Shown here piece by piece: positions 45,219 through 53,905 of a stretch of DNA of 54,199 bases (the stretch's first letter is position 1; each line of letters begins with the position of its first letter). The stretch lies in contig NZ_LOHE01000066.1 of the NCBI RefSeq assembly GCF_001559865.1, positions 1-54,199 on the forward strand, written 5' to 3'. This DNA comes from Abyssisolibacter fermentans. Its GTDB lineage: Bacteria > Bacillota > Clostridia > Tissierellales > MCWD3. A program made the position numbers and the translations under genes. The notes under the pieces are model-generated. The model saw nothing but the letters and a program-made list of their open reading frames with translations, was not told where the DNA came from and did no database searches.

Positions 45219-46322
45219 ATGCGAGTATTAATTACAGGTGGAGGGACAGGTGGACACATATATCCTGCTTTAGCCATTGCTAAAAAGATGAAAAAAGAGA
45301 TAAATGATATAGATTTATTATATGTAGGTACAGAGCATGGTATGGAAGCTGATATAATACCACGAGAAGGGTTCAAATTTAAGACTATAAGAGTTGAAGG
45401 TTTTAGAAGGAAGTTATCATTAGGTACTATCAAAACTATTAATAAGTTGTTTGTTGGTATGAACGATGCTAGAAAAATCGTAAATAATTTTAAACCAGAT
45501 ATAGTTATTGGTACAGGTGGATATGTTTGCGGACCAATAGTGATGACAGCTGCTTTAAAAAAAATACCAACAGTAATACATGAACAGAATGCTTTTCCTG
45601 GTGTAACAAATAGAATTTTATCTAGATTTGTTAAAAGCATTGCTTGTAGTTTTGAGGAAAGCAGTAAATTTTTCAAAAACAAAGAGAAAATAGTTGTTAC
45701 AGGAAATCCAGTTAGAGAAAGTTTTTTCGATATAGATAAGGAAAAAGCATATAAAAAACTTAATATAAACCCTAATAAAAAATTTGTTTTGAGTATTGGT
45801 GGCAGTGGGGGACAAAAAAGTTTAAATCAAGCAATGGTTTATGTTATAAAACGATTTAATAAACATTCAGATATTCAGTTAATTCATGTAACTGGAAAAA
45901 GGCATTATGATAATTTTATTAAACTATTGAAAGACGAAGGAATAAATAATATAAATAAATCAATTAGAATTATGCCGTATTTATTTGATATGCCAGAAGC
46001 AACGTCTTTAGCTGATTTAGTAATAACTAGTTCTGGAGCAATAACTATTGCCGAAGTTACAGCAGTAGGTGCCCCAACATTACTTATACCTAAAGGTTAT
46101 ACTACAGAGAATCACCAAGAGTATAATGCAAGAGCTTTGGAGCAAAAAAAAGCTAGTGTTGTATTATTAGAAAAAGAACTTACAGGAGAAGTTTTGTATA
46201 AAAAGATAGATGCTTTGTTGAAGGATGAGGTTAGATTAAAAGAAATGTCAGAGGCTTCAAAAAAACTGGGAAAAAAAGATTCAATTGATGAGATATACAA
46301 TTTAATACTAAAGCATTTATAA
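45219..46322 (+). CDS. murG: MurG, lipid II synthase
   Basis: This 367-residue GT-B glycosyltransferase adds GlcNAc to lipid I at the inner membrane face. The N-terminal GGGTGGHIYPALA loop, GTGGYVCGPIV, HEQNAFPGVTNR, GGSGGQKSLN at the second domain, and SSGAITIAEVTAVGAPTLLIPKGYTTENHQEYNA in pieces are all diagnostic. The ATG is 4 nt after the ftsW stop with AGGAG upstream. Confidence 0.97.
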   Translation: MRVLITGGGTGGHIYPALAIAKKMKKEINDIDLLYVGTEHGMEADIIPREGFKFKTIRVEGFRRKLSLGTIKTINKLFVGMNDARKIVNNFKPDIVIGTGGYVCGPIVMTAALKKIPTVIHEQNAFPGVTNRILSRFVKSIACSFEESSKFFKNKEKIVVTGNPVRESFFDIDKEKAYKKLNINPNKKFVLSIGGSGGQKSLNQAMVYVIKRFNKHSDIQLIHVTGKRHYDNFIKLLKDEGINNINKSIRIMPYLFDMPEATSLADLVITSSGAITIAEVTAVGAPTLLIPKGYTTENHQEYNARALEQKKASVVLLEKELTGEVLYKKIDALLKDEVRLKEMSEASKKLGKKDSIDEIYNLILKHL

Positions 46323-46405
46323 AGCAAATAGTAACACCTTTATTCAATATGCATACAATAATTATATATTGTTTACATAGCTTTGCATATTCTGGAGGTG
46401 TGATA

Positions 46406-47656
46406 ATGACTCGATATATAGTAGAAGGTGGAAGAAGATTAGTAGGTGAAATTTCAATTAGTGGAGCAAAAAATTCTGTTCTTCCAATCCTAGCTGCTAC
46501 TATTATTAATAATGGTTTTAGCACTATTATGAATGTTCCATTTATTAATGATTTTAAAATAATGATGAAAATACTAACCATGATTGGATGCAAAATAAGT
46601 AGAGTTGGTGATATTGTAACTATAAATTCAAAAACTGTAGACACTATTAACATTCCTGAGGATTTAGTCAGAGAAATGAGGTCATCAATAATTTTAATGG
46701 GTGCAATGTTAAGCAGGTGTGGACAGGTGAAGATATCTTATCCTGGTGGTTGTGAAATTGGACCTAGACCTATAGACTTGCATCTGAAAGCATTAAAACA
46801 GCTAGGAGTTGAAATTAAAGAATCTTATGGATTTATCGAATGTAAAGCAAGTAAATTAAAAGGTAATGATATATTGCTTGATTATCCTAGTGTTGGTGCA
46901 ACAGAGAATATTATGTTAGCTGGTGTAAAAGCAGAAGGGATTACAGTAATTAGAAATGCAGCAAAAGAACCAGAAATAGTAGATTTACAAAATTATCTTA
47001 ATAAGGCTGGCGGTAAAATTTATGGTGCTGGAACAAGTGTAATAAAAATAGAAGGAGTCAATGAATTGAAGAGTGTTGAGTATACTATAATTCCTGATAG
47101 AATAGTTGCGGGCACTTATATGACTGCGGCAGCTATAACAAATGGGGAAATAGTGCTAAAAAATATAGAAACTGAGCATATACAGTCTATAATATCAAAA
47201 TTAAGAGAAGCAGGCTGCAAAATATATAGTAACTGTACAGCACTAAAAATTGTTGGTCCAAAAGAAATTCAAGCAATAGAATCAATAAAAACCTCTCCAT
47301 ACCCTGGATATCCAACTGATATGCAAGCACAAATGATGGCTTTATTGACCATTTCAAATGGCACAAGCCTTATATCTGAAACAGTTTTTGAGAACAGATT
47401 TAAGCATGTACCAGAACTAACTAGAATGGGTGCCAATATAACAACAATAGATAGAGTTGCTGTTATAAAGGGAGTAAAAAAGCTAACAGGTGCTAAAGTT
47501 ACAGCTAAGGATCTAAGGGGAGGAGCAAGCTTGGTACTTGCAGGTTTAGCAGCTGAGGGTACTACAGAAATAGATAATATTTTTCATACCGAAAGAGGCT
47601 ATGAGAAGCTTGATGAAAATCTTAGAAATTTAGGTGCTATTATAAAAAAAGTATAA
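46406..47656 (+). CDS. murA: MurA, UDP-GlcNAc 1-carboxyvinyltransferase
   Basis: This 416-residue enzyme performs the first committed step of peptidoglycan synthesis. K22 (SGAKNSVLP) and the catalytic cysteine C116 in PGGCEIGPRPIDLHL, the target of fosfomycin, are present; the C-terminus has DLRGGASLVLAGLAAEGTTEI. ATG 46406 follows TCTGGAGGTG and gives the standard N-terminus; the upstream in-frame ATG at 46349 has no ribosome site and reads through the spacer. Firmicutes often have two MurA; this is the dcw copy. A hairpin follows. Confidence 0.96.
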   Translation: MTRYIVEGGRRLVGEISISGAKNSVLPILAATIINNGFSTIMNVPFINDFKIMMKILTMIGCKISRVGDIVTINSKTVDTINIPEDLVREMRSSIILMGAMLSRCGQVKISYPGGCEIGPRPIDLHLKALKQLGVEIKESYGFIECKASKLKGNDILLDYPSVGATENIMLAGVKAEGITVIRNAAKEPEIVDLQNYLNKAGGKIYGAGTSVIKIEGVNELKSVEYTIIPDRIVAGTYMTAAAITNGEIVLKNIETEHIQSIISKLREAGCKIYSNCTALKIVGPKEIQAIESIKTSPYPGYPTDMQAQMMALLTISNGTSLISETVFENRFKHVPELTRMGANITTIDRVAVIKGVKKLTGAKVTAKDLRGGASLVLAGLAAEGTTEIDNIFHTERGYEKLDENLRNLGAIIKKV

Positions 47657-47673
47657 ATATAATAAAAAAAGTT

Positions 47674-47706
47674 CTATAGCGGAATATACTGCTTTAGTCT
47701 TTTTTT
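47674..47706 (+). terminator. Terminator after murA
   Basis: CTATAGCGG / CTGCTTTAG (47674-47682 and 47689-47697) is an imperfect 9-bp stem (one mismatch and one G-U), then TCTTTTTTT. Confidence 0.65.
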
Positions 47707-47733
47707 CAAAAAGAGTGGGTCAAGCTGTATAAT
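47705..47733 (+). promoter_or_regulatory. Possible promoter of the ftsQ-ftsZ segment
   Basis: TTCAAA (47705-47710), 17 bp, TATAAT (47728-47733), 24 bp before the ftsQ ATG. It supports a separate transcript after murA. Confidence 0.55.
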
Positions 47734-47756
47734 ATAAAAATTGGTGGAGGATATAA

Positions 47757-48515
47757 ATGGCATCTAAGGCGGTAAATAAAAAAATTAGAAAAAGAAAAAG
47801 AAGATTTATGTTTTTAGTTTTCTTGGTTCTAGTAGCAACTTGTGTCTATTTCATATTTAGGACAAGTATATTTAATATTAATGAGGTAATAGTAAAAGGT
47901 AATGAGCAAATTGAAACAGAAAAAGTTATACTTGCCTCAGGTATAGAAAAGGGTATTAATATATTTAAGCTTAATAAGAGTGCAGTTATAGAGAATATTA
48001 AGATGCATCCATATGTAAAAGAGGTACGTGTCTTTAGAAAATTACCTGATAAGATTGTAATAGATATTGTTGAAAGAAAAGAAGCTTTTATTGTTAAGGC
48101 TATGAATACTTTTGTATATGTAGATGAAGAAGGAATTATTTTAAACGTATTATCTGAAAAAAACAATCTAGATATTTCAGAATTAAATGGCTTTAGTATT
48201 AACAATATTATAATTGGAAATAATCTTAAATTAGAAGATGAAATTTCCACAAGCGAGATTTTAAATTTTATTGATAGATGTAGTAAAGCTTCAATACTAA
48301 ATCAAATAAGTATAATAAAAAAAGATAAGGAAGATGAATTAGTTATTACATTAAAAAATGGAATAAATATTGAATTTGGAAATCTTAAAGAAATTGAACA
48401 TAAATTAGCTTTCATAAAGAGTATATTAGAGGATTTAAAATTGAAGGGTATAAATAAAGGGAAAATATGTTTTAATAAAGGTAAAAATCCTGTTTTTGTA
48501 CCAGTGGGTAATTAG
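47757..48515 (+). CDS. ftsQ: FtsQ/DivIB cell division protein
   Basis: This 252-residue bitopic protein has a very basic N-terminus (KKIRKRKRRF), one membrane segment (about 18-36), and a POTRA domain (about 40-108) with FNINEVIVKGNEQIETEKVI, HPYVKEVRVFRKLPDKIVIDIVERK in pieces, then the beta domain (110-250). FtsQ/DivIB bridges FtsL/FtsB and the transpeptidase complex. The ATG is behind GGTGGAGG. It is followed by the DUF881 pair, a common clostridial order. Confidence 0.93.
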   Translation: MASKAVNKKIRKRKRRFMFLVFLVLVATCVYFIFRTSIFNINEVIVKGNEQIETEKVILASGIEKGINIFKLNKSAVIENIKMHPYVKEVRVFRKLPDKIVIDIVERKEAFIVKAMNTFVYVDEEGIILNVLSEKNNLDISELNGFSINNIIIGNNLKLEDEISTSEILNFIDRCSKASILNQISIIKKDKEDELVITLKNGINIEFGNLKEIEHKLAFIKSILEDLKLKGINKGKICFNKGKNPVFVPVGN

Positions 48516-48524
48516 GAGGAGAAT

Positions 48525-49250
48525 ATGAACAATGCAAAAAATAAGCTTGCGCTTGGTATAGTGTGTGTTTTTTTAGGCTTAATAATGTCTTTGCAATTTA
48601 AAACAGTCAATAGAGTTGTTGGAAAAGGACAATTGATAAGTAATAGAGCTAAAGAGTATACTATAGAATATCAAAAGCTGCAGACTGATAAAGAAGAACT
48701 TACTAAACAATTAGATGATCTCAATGAAAAAATAAAAAAATATGAAGATAGTGCCTCAAAAGAAAATGTATATGTTGAAGAATTAACCAAAGAAAAACAA
48801 AAATACAAAATGATAGCAGGATATGAGAATGTTGAAGGACCAGGAATTGAACTTATTATAGATGACCCTGATATAGAAGTCCTAATTGGTGATAATACAA
48901 GCTATTTTGTCTATAATTATGATACAATAATGACTATAATAAGTTTTTTAAATACTGCGGAAGCAGAGGCGATTTCAATAAACGGATTAAGATATACAAA
49001 TTATACTGAAATTTTACCAGTAGGTAATCACCTAAATATTAATGGAGTATCGATTGGGGCTCCTATAGAAATAAAAGCTATAGGACCACCTGATAAATTG
49101 GAATCGGCACTTGTTTTTAAAGGAGGTATAATTGATCAACTAAAGAGAAACGAATTAAAAGTAGATTTAAAACAAAGTGATTTAATAACTATTCAGGGAT
49201 ATAAAAAAATAATGAATTTCAGGTATGCTAAACCTGTTAATGGCAATTAA
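48525..49250 (+). CDS. DUF881 membrane protein, first copy
   Basis: This 241-residue protein has one N-terminal membrane segment (about 9-25), an extracellular coiled coil (43-85, EYQKLQTDKEELTKQLDDL), then the DUF881 domain with GYENVEGPGIELIIDDPD, TAEAEAISINGLRYTN and KAIGPPDKLESAL. The function is unknown; the family is tied to the division cluster in Firmicutes and Actinobacteria. The ATG is 9 nt after ftsQ behind AGGAGG. Confidence 0.9.
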   Translation: MNNAKNKLALGIVCVFLGLIMSLQFKTVNRVVGKGQLISNRAKEYTIEYQKLQTDKEELTKQLDDLNEKIKKYEDSASKENVYVEELTKEKQKYKMIAGYENVEGPGIELIIDDPDIEVLIGDNTSYFVYNYDTIMTIISFLNTAEAEAISINGLRYTNYTEILPVGNHLNINGVSIGAPIEIKAIGPPDKLESALVFKGGIIDQLKRNELKVDLKQSDLITIQGYKKIMNFRYAKPVNGN

Positions 49251-49266
49251 TAGAATGGAGAAGTTT

Positions 49267-49986
49267 ATGAAAAGGAATAATTATTATAAGATTATTTTAT
49301 TTTTTGCTGGGTTGTTGATAGGTTCGTTTTTAATAACTCAGTATAGACATGATGGTTTTAAATATTACTTTGTTTCGTTGAATGCAGTACAAGAAATTCA
49401 AGATAGTATAATTAGTACAAATGATGAAATTGCTAACTTAAGAAATCTCATATCTGAAAAACAAAAAGAACTTTTAAGGGTTCAAGATGCTGTTAATGAT
49501 GGTAATGTTGTTAAAATTTTAAAAGAAGAAATAGGAAATGTTAAAAATGTAGCAGGAATGACAAATTTGAGGGGTTCAGGAATAATGATAAGAATATCTG
49601 ATGGTACTAGGCATGATAAAGATGAAGATATAAGTAATTATGTAGTACATGATTCAGATATATTAAATATTATTAATGACTTAAAGGCAGCTGGAGCAGA
49701 AGCTATAAGTATTAAAGGGCAAAGGGTTTTATCAACTTCTGAAATACACTGTGGTGGTCCTGTTATATGGATAAACAAAAGGTCTGTTTCAAATCCTTTT
49801 GTTATAAATGTGATTGGAAATCCTAAACAATTATACGCAGCTATAAATGCACCTGGTACGAATGGTGATTTACTAAAAAAATATATTAATATAGATACAA
49901 AAATAAGTGACAATATATTTATACCTAGGTTTTATGAAGATATTGACTTTATATATGCAAAACCTATAAAAGAAGGTGATGATTAA
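49267..49986 (+). CDS. DUF881 membrane protein, second copy
   Basis: This 239-residue protein is a tandem paralogue of the preceding gene. It has a basic start (MKRNNYYK), one membrane segment (about 9-24), a coiled coil (40-80) and the DUF881 domain with NLRGSGIMIRISDGT, AAGAEAISIKGQRVL and NVIGNPKQLYAAI. ATG 49267 has TGGAGAAG upstream. A longer frame from 49225 overlaps the first copy and lacks a ribosome site. The two copies differ in the ends, so duplication is old. sbp overlaps its end region. Confidence 0.9.
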   Translation: MKRNNYYKIILFFAGLLIGSFLITQYRHDGFKYYFVSLNAVQEIQDSIISTNDEIANLRNLISEKQKELLRVQDAVNDGNVVKILKEEIGNVKNVAGMTNLRGSGIMIRISDGTRHDKDEDISNYVVHDSDILNIINDLKAAGAEAISIKGQRVLSTSEIHCGGPVIWINKRSVSNPFVINVIGNPKQLYAAINAPGTNGDLLKKYINIDTKISDNIFIPRFYEDIDFIYAKPIKEGDD

Positions 49987-49990
49987 TAAT

Positions 49991-50332
49991 ATGATTTATG
50001 CAATTATTGGTATACTACTAGGAGTTTTGATTGGTAAATTTTTACCAATTACTTATTCTGCAAGCTATTCTACTTATATTTCTGTAGCAATATTAGCTTG
50101 TCTAGATTCTGTATTTGGCGGAATCAGAGCAATGTTTGACCAAAAATTTGATATAGAGATTTTTGTATCTGGTTTTTTTGGAAATGCTATATTAGCAGCA
50201 TTATTAGCATATATAGGTGATCGACTAGGATTACCGTTGTACTATGCAGCAATATTTGCTTTTGGAAGTAGATTGTTCCAAAATTTTGCCATTATTAGAA
50301 GATGCTTGATAAATAAGAAAGGTATTAGATAA
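49991..50332 (+). CDS. sbp: Sbp-like small basic protein (DUF1290)
   Basis: This small membrane protein of about 113 residues has three or four membrane segments and a basic end (RRCLINKKGIR). ACLDSVFGGIRA and FDIEIFVSGFFGNA are typical of DUF1290, the Bacillus Sbp found between the DUF881 gene and ftsA/ftsZ. The function is unknown. The start is uncertain: ATG 49991 is chosen for a normal N-terminus (MIYAIIGILLG); ATG 49979 and GTG 49976 are in frame, within the AAGGTGAT site. Confidence 0.85.
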   Translation: MIYAIIGILLGVLIGKFLPITYSASYSTYISVAILACLDSVFGGIRAMFDQKFDIEIFVSGFFGNAILAALLAYIGDRLGLPLYYAAIFAFGSRLFQNFAIIRRCLINKKGIR

Positions 50333-50483
50333 AATTTAAAAATTTATGAATTACTCTATCGTAAAATAGAAGGAAAATGAGTAAGTATATAGAATATAAA
50401 TATAGAAATGAAGCATGAAATTTAATTGGTTTATATATAAAATGATGTAGTTGTTATTGAAGTTTCATTAAGGAGGGTATATA

Positions 50484-51590
50484 ATGTTTGAGTTTGATGT
50501 AGATATGGAACAGTTTGCACGAATAAAAGTAGTTGGGGTAGGCGGTGGAGGAAATAATGCCGTAAATAGAATGATAGATGCTGAAGTAAAAGGAATAGAA
50601 TTTGTCGCTATCAATACAGACAAGCAAGCATTGCATTCTTCTAAAGCAGAGATAAAAATTCAAATAGGAGAAAAGCTCACAAGAGGTTTAGGTGCAGGAG
50701 CAAATCCTGAAATAGGGAGAAAAGCTGCTGAAGAAAGCAGAAATGAGATACATGAAGCATTGAAAGATTCTGACATGATTTTTATTACAGCAGGAATGGG
50801 AGGAGGAACAGGTACTGGTGCTGCTCCTATAATAGCTGAAATAGCTAAAGAACTAGGTGTTTTAACAGTAGGTGTAATAACAAAGCCGTTTATGTTTGAA
50901 GGTAAAAAGAGAATGATTCATGCTGAGAAAGGTATTAAAGAGCTTAAAGACAGAGTTGATACATTAGTTACTATACCAAATGATAGGCTTTTTCAAGTTG
51001 CAGATAAGAAAACAACATTAATGGATGCATTTAAAATTGCAGATGATGTATTAAGACAAGGTATACAGGGTATATCAGACTTGATAGCTGTGCCAGGTTT
51101 AGTAAACTTAGATTTTGCTGATGTTAAAACTATTATGTTAAATCAAGGGTTGGCTCATATGGGTGTTGGTAAATTTAGTGGTGAAAATAGAGCTACTGAA
51201 GCAGCTAAACAAGCTATCCATAGTCCATTACTTGAGACATCAATAAATGGTGCAAAAGGAGTTTTGTTAAATATAACCGGTGGTTTAAATTTAGGTATAT
51301 TTGAAGTAAATGAGGCAGCTGATATTATAAAGGAATCGGTTGACCCAGATGCAAATATTATTTTTGGTGCAGTTGTTGATGAAAATCTAAAAGATGAAAT
51401 AAAGATAACAGTTATTGCAACAGGATTTGATAGTAATAATAACTCTGAAATTCCAAATCTACGTCCTACTAATGATATAATAAAAGAAACAAAAGAAGCA
51501 AGAGAAAATGTTGCAGTTTCAGAAGAAAAAAAGGTAGATGTTGATGATTTGGATATTCCAACATTTCTTATAAGAAAAAAGAATGAATAA
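50484..51590 (+). CDS. ftsZ: FtsZ, tubulin-like cell division GTPase
   Basis: This 368-residue GTPase forms the division ring. It has [11 protein letters not shown] (20-30), the GTP signature [10 protein letters not shown] in full, the T7 loop with [11 protein letters not shown], and the conserved C-terminal peptide [12 protein letters not shown] that binds partners such as FtsA or SepF. The ATG is behind AAGGAGGG. ftsA, common just upstream in other groups, is absent. 150 bp without a gene precede it, and mobile element copy D begins 5 nt after its stop. Confidence 0.98.
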   Translation: MFEFDVDMEQFARIKVVGVGGGGNNAVNRMIDAEVKGIEFVAINTDKQALHSSKAEIKIQIGEKLTRGLGAGANPEIGRKAAEESRNEIHEALKDSDMIFITAGMGGGTGTGAAPIIAEIAKELGVLTVGVITKPFMFEGKKRMIHAEKGIKELKDRVDTLVTIPNDRLFQVADKKTTLMDAFKIADDVLRQGIQGISDLIAVPGLVNLDFADVKTIMLNQGLAHMGVGKFSGENRATEAAKQAIHSPLLETSINGAKGVLLNITGGLNLGIFEVNEAADIIKESVDPDANIIFGAVVDENLKDEIKITVIATGFDSNNNSEIPNLRPTNDIIKETKEARENVAVSEEKKVDVDDLDIPTFLIRKKNE

Positions 51591-51595
51591 TAATT

Positions 51596-51734
51596 CCCTA
51601 TTACTAATATAATTTTGAATTAGAAGACTCCAGTGAATTGAGGGTATACCGAGTTTGGTATATCGAGAATATAATGGACATCTTATAATTCAGAAGGTTG
51701 AAGTAGACTGTTTAATTTTCTATGAATAATGTGA
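51596..51734 (+). mobile_element. MITE-like element, copy D (about 139 bp)
   Basis: A shortened copy: CCCTATTACTAATATAA start, TTTTGAATTAGAAG block, core GGTATACCGAGTTTGGTATA, then directly TTTCTATGAATAAT. The right module of copies A and C is missing. The flanks are TAATT and TAATA. The right end has decayed (GTGA in place of CTGGG), so the end is approximate. Confidence 0.72.
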
Positions 51735-51759
51735 TAATATTTGTTTAGATGGTTTTAAT

Positions 51760-51785
51760 CATAAAATTAATTCTTTGATTTTATG
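51760..51785. repeat. Small inverted repeat after copy D
   Basis: CATAAAAT / ATTTTATG with a 10-nt loop; AT-only. Its role is unknown. Confidence 0.4.
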
Positions 51786-51880
51786 TTAAGTGCTTACTTA
51801 TTGGAAAAAAATTGGAAAAAATTCCATTATTTTATCATTATTAGTATAGAACCTTAAATTTAATATAGAGTGTATCATTT

Positions 51881-51911
51881 ACTCCTACAGATAAATTGAG
51901 TAGGAGTTTTT
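51881..51911 (+). terminator. Terminator of the ftsZ transcript
   Basis: ACTCCTAC / GTAGGAGT (51881-51888 and 51900-51907) with an 11-nt loop, then TTTTTATT. The position 290 bp after ftsZ fits a 3' region extended by copy D. Confidence 0.82.
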
Positions 51912-52026
51912 ATTATTTTTGAAGGAAAATATCGTATTATTTACTGTTCACAAACTTTATGCATATAATATCTAATTTTATATTTTTAGATATTAATTAA
52001 AATAAAAGCATCAATAAGTGTAGAAA

Positions 52027-52103
52027 TAATCGAAACTTTGAAGTGCGATAAACCATTTCGACTTCAGTTTATGACATAATTTTGAAATTATTTAGCGTAT
52101 AAT
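52027..52103 (+). promoter_or_regulatory. Candidate Spo0A-activated spoIIG promoter
   Basis: A TATAAT -10 lies at 52098-52103 with no good -35 at 17 bp. Upstream are AGTCGAA (minus strand, 52063-52057; one mismatch to the 0A box TGTCGAA) and AATCGAA (52027-52033; two mismatches), at about -50 and -80 from the expected start. The Bacillus spoIIG promoter has 0A boxes in similar positions. Confidence 0.5.
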
Positions 52104-52144
52104 ATTCATAAAAGGAGGACAACTGAATATTGTTTTAATATAAG

Positions 52145-52185
52145 CCCAGATTATTTATAGAAAAAAGTTATAAAAATAATCAGGG
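52145..52185 (-). mobile_element. MITE-like element, minimal copy E (41 bp)
   Basis: In reverse orientation it keeps both ends: CCCAGATTATTTATAGAAA at left and AATAATCAGGG at right, i.e. an internal-deletion form of copies A to D. The flanks are a perfect 5-bp duplication ATAAG. It lies in the spoIIGA leader. Confidence 0.82.
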
Positions 52186-52237
52186 ATAAGATTTATTTGC
52201 ATAGATGTAATATTTATGTTCAAAGGGAGGTTTTAAT

Positions 52238-53119
52238 TTGTATATCTATGCTGAATATTTAATAGCAGAAAACTTCTTAATAAATCTTATGATTTTATAT
52301 TTATTGAAGGTTTTGACTAAATCAAAAGTTAGAAAATCCAGGTTGATAGTATCAGCACTTATTGGTGCAGTGTATACACTTGTTGTTTTCTTTCCTAAAC
52401 TTAGGATATTTGCTACTTTCATTATGAAAATTTGCATATCTATTCTTATGATTATAGTAGCTTTTAATCCAGAAAAGTTTTTAAAATTCATAAAATTGAT
52501 AGCTTTATTTTATATAATAACTTTTGCATTTGCAGGTGCTTCACTAGCTTTATTTTACTTAACAGAGGATAAGGTATATATAGGAAATGGAATTTTTTAC
52601 ATAAAAGATTCTATAATTATAATTTTGCCTTTAGCTATTTTATTGTCTTGTTTATTGTTTTGGATAGTATGGTCGTATATATCTAAGAGGAGAAAGAGAG
52701 AATATATTGTAGTTAGTATAATATTAAATGGTATGCAAAAAGATGTTATAGCGTTACTTGATACAGGCAACTCACTAAAAGATCCAATAACAAATACTCC
52801 TGTTATAATTGTTGAATTTTCAGCTATTAAAGAATTGCTTCCTTTAGATATTCAAGGGGTTTTTAGTGCTTATACAAACGATAATTTGGAGCTATTGTCT
52901 AGCGTAATGCAAAAGTCTACTGATAAAGTTAAATTTAGGCTTATTCCTTTTAAATCATTAGGAAAAAACAATGGATTATTAATTGGATTTAAACCTGATT
53001 TGCTTGTTATTCATGCAGAAGATGAAATTTGTGCTGAAGCTATAATTGGTATTTATAATAATGTTTTATCAATAGAGGATGATTATTGTGCACTATTGCA
53101 TCCAGAAGTATTGAAATAG
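52238..53119 (+). CDS. spoIIGA: SpoIIGA, pro-sigma-E processing aspartic protease
   Basis: This 293-residue protein has five N-terminal membrane segments (to about residue 150) and a cytoplasmic aspartic protease-like domain with D175 in DTGNSLKDPITNTPVII. It cleaves the pro-sequence from sigma-E in the mother cell after a signal from SpoIIR. It starts with TTG, 7 bp after GGGAGG. It is followed by sigE after 15 nt, the conserved spoIIG operon. Confidence 0.95.
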   Translation: MYIYAEYLIAENFLINLMILYLLKVLTKSKVRKSRLIVSALIGAVYTLVVFFPKLRIFATFIMKICISILMIIVAFNPEKFLKFIKLIALFYIITFAFAGASLALFYLTEDKVYIGNGIFYIKDSIIIILPLAILLSCLLFWIVWSYISKRRKREYIVVSIILNGMQKDVIALLDTGNSLKDPITNTPVIIVEFSAIKELLPLDIQGVFSAYTNDNLELLSSVMQKSTDKVKFRLIPFKSLGKNNGLLIGFKPDLLVIHAEDEICAEAIIGIYNNVLSIEDDYCALLHPEVLK

Positions 53120-53134
53120 GTTGGGGGAGATATT

Positions 53135-53863
53135 TTGGATAATATTTTGATGAAAACTAGGTTTTGGTTTGTATTGAATTTCATAAAGATTAAAAAACTG
53201 TTTAGATTAGATACAAATGAATTATTTTACATCGGTGGAAGTGAAATATTACCACCACCTTTAAATCAAAAAGAAGAGCTATATTTACTATCTAAACTTA
53301 AAAATGATATTTCAGTTAGATCTATACTAATAGAAAGGAATTTAAGATTAGTTGTATATATAGCTAGAAAGTTTGAAAATACAGGTGTTGGTGTTGAAGA
53401 TTTAATTTCTATTGGTACTATTGGGTTAATAAAAGCTGTTAATACTTTTAAACCTGATAAGCAAATTAAATTAGCTACATATGCTTCAAAATGTATTGAA
53501 AATGAAATTTTAATGTTTCTAAGACGTAATAGTAGAATTAAAGCAGAACTATCGTTAGATGAGCCATTAAATACAGATTGGGATGGGAATGAGTTATTAT
53601 TATCTGATATATTAGGAACTGATAGAGATGTAATATTTAAATATTTAGAAGAAGAAGTTGATAGACAGTTATTATATGACGCAGTAAAAAAACTTTCATC
53701 TAGAGAGCAAAGAATCATGGAACTTAGGTTTGGATTAAATGGAGGAGTTACGAAAACTCAAAAAGAAGTTGCAGATATTTTAAGTATATCTCAATCATAT
53801 ATTTCTAGATTAGAAAAAAGAATTGTGAAAAAATTAAAAAAAGAAATAAGTAGATTGGTTTAA
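53135..53863 (+). CDS. sigE: Pro-sigma-E, mother-cell sporulation sigma factor
   Basis: This 242-residue sigma-70 factor has an amphipathic pro-sequence of about 27 residues ([17 protein letters not shown]) and then the processing region [13 protein letters not shown]. Region 2 includes [31 protein letters not shown] in pieces, and [18 protein letters not shown] is the -10 binding helix. Region 4 has the [23 protein letters not shown]. It is made inactive until SpoIIGA removes the N-terminus. It starts with TTG behind GGGGGAG. sigG would be expected next, beyond the window. Confidence 0.97.
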   Translation: MDNILMKTRFWFVLNFIKIKKLFRLDTNELFYIGGSEILPPPLNQKEELYLLSKLKNDISVRSILIERNLRLVVYIARKFENTGVGVEDLISIGTIGLIKAVNTFKPDKQIKLATYASKCIENEILMFLRRNSRIKAELSLDEPLNTDWDGNELLLSDILGTDRDVIFKYLEEEVDRQLLYDAVKKLSSREQRIMELRFGLNGGVTKTQKEVADILSISQSYISRLEKRIVKKLKKEISRLV

Positions 53864-53870
53864 AGAATGG

Positions 53871-53905
53871 GATGTCTCAAAATGTATTTTGAGGCATCGA
53901 TTTTG
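53871..53905 (+). terminator. Terminator after sigE
   Basis: GATGTCTCAAAAT / ATTTTGAGGCATC with loop GT (one mismatch) then GATTTTGTTT. The remaining 290 bp to the window end hold another hairpin (about 53982-54018, GTGGCT / AGCCAT followed by T8) and no gene I can support. Confidence 0.75.

Noticed and set aside
45173-45682. 169-codon minus-strand frame over murG
   Set aside because: Complement of a clearly coding, conserved murG region.
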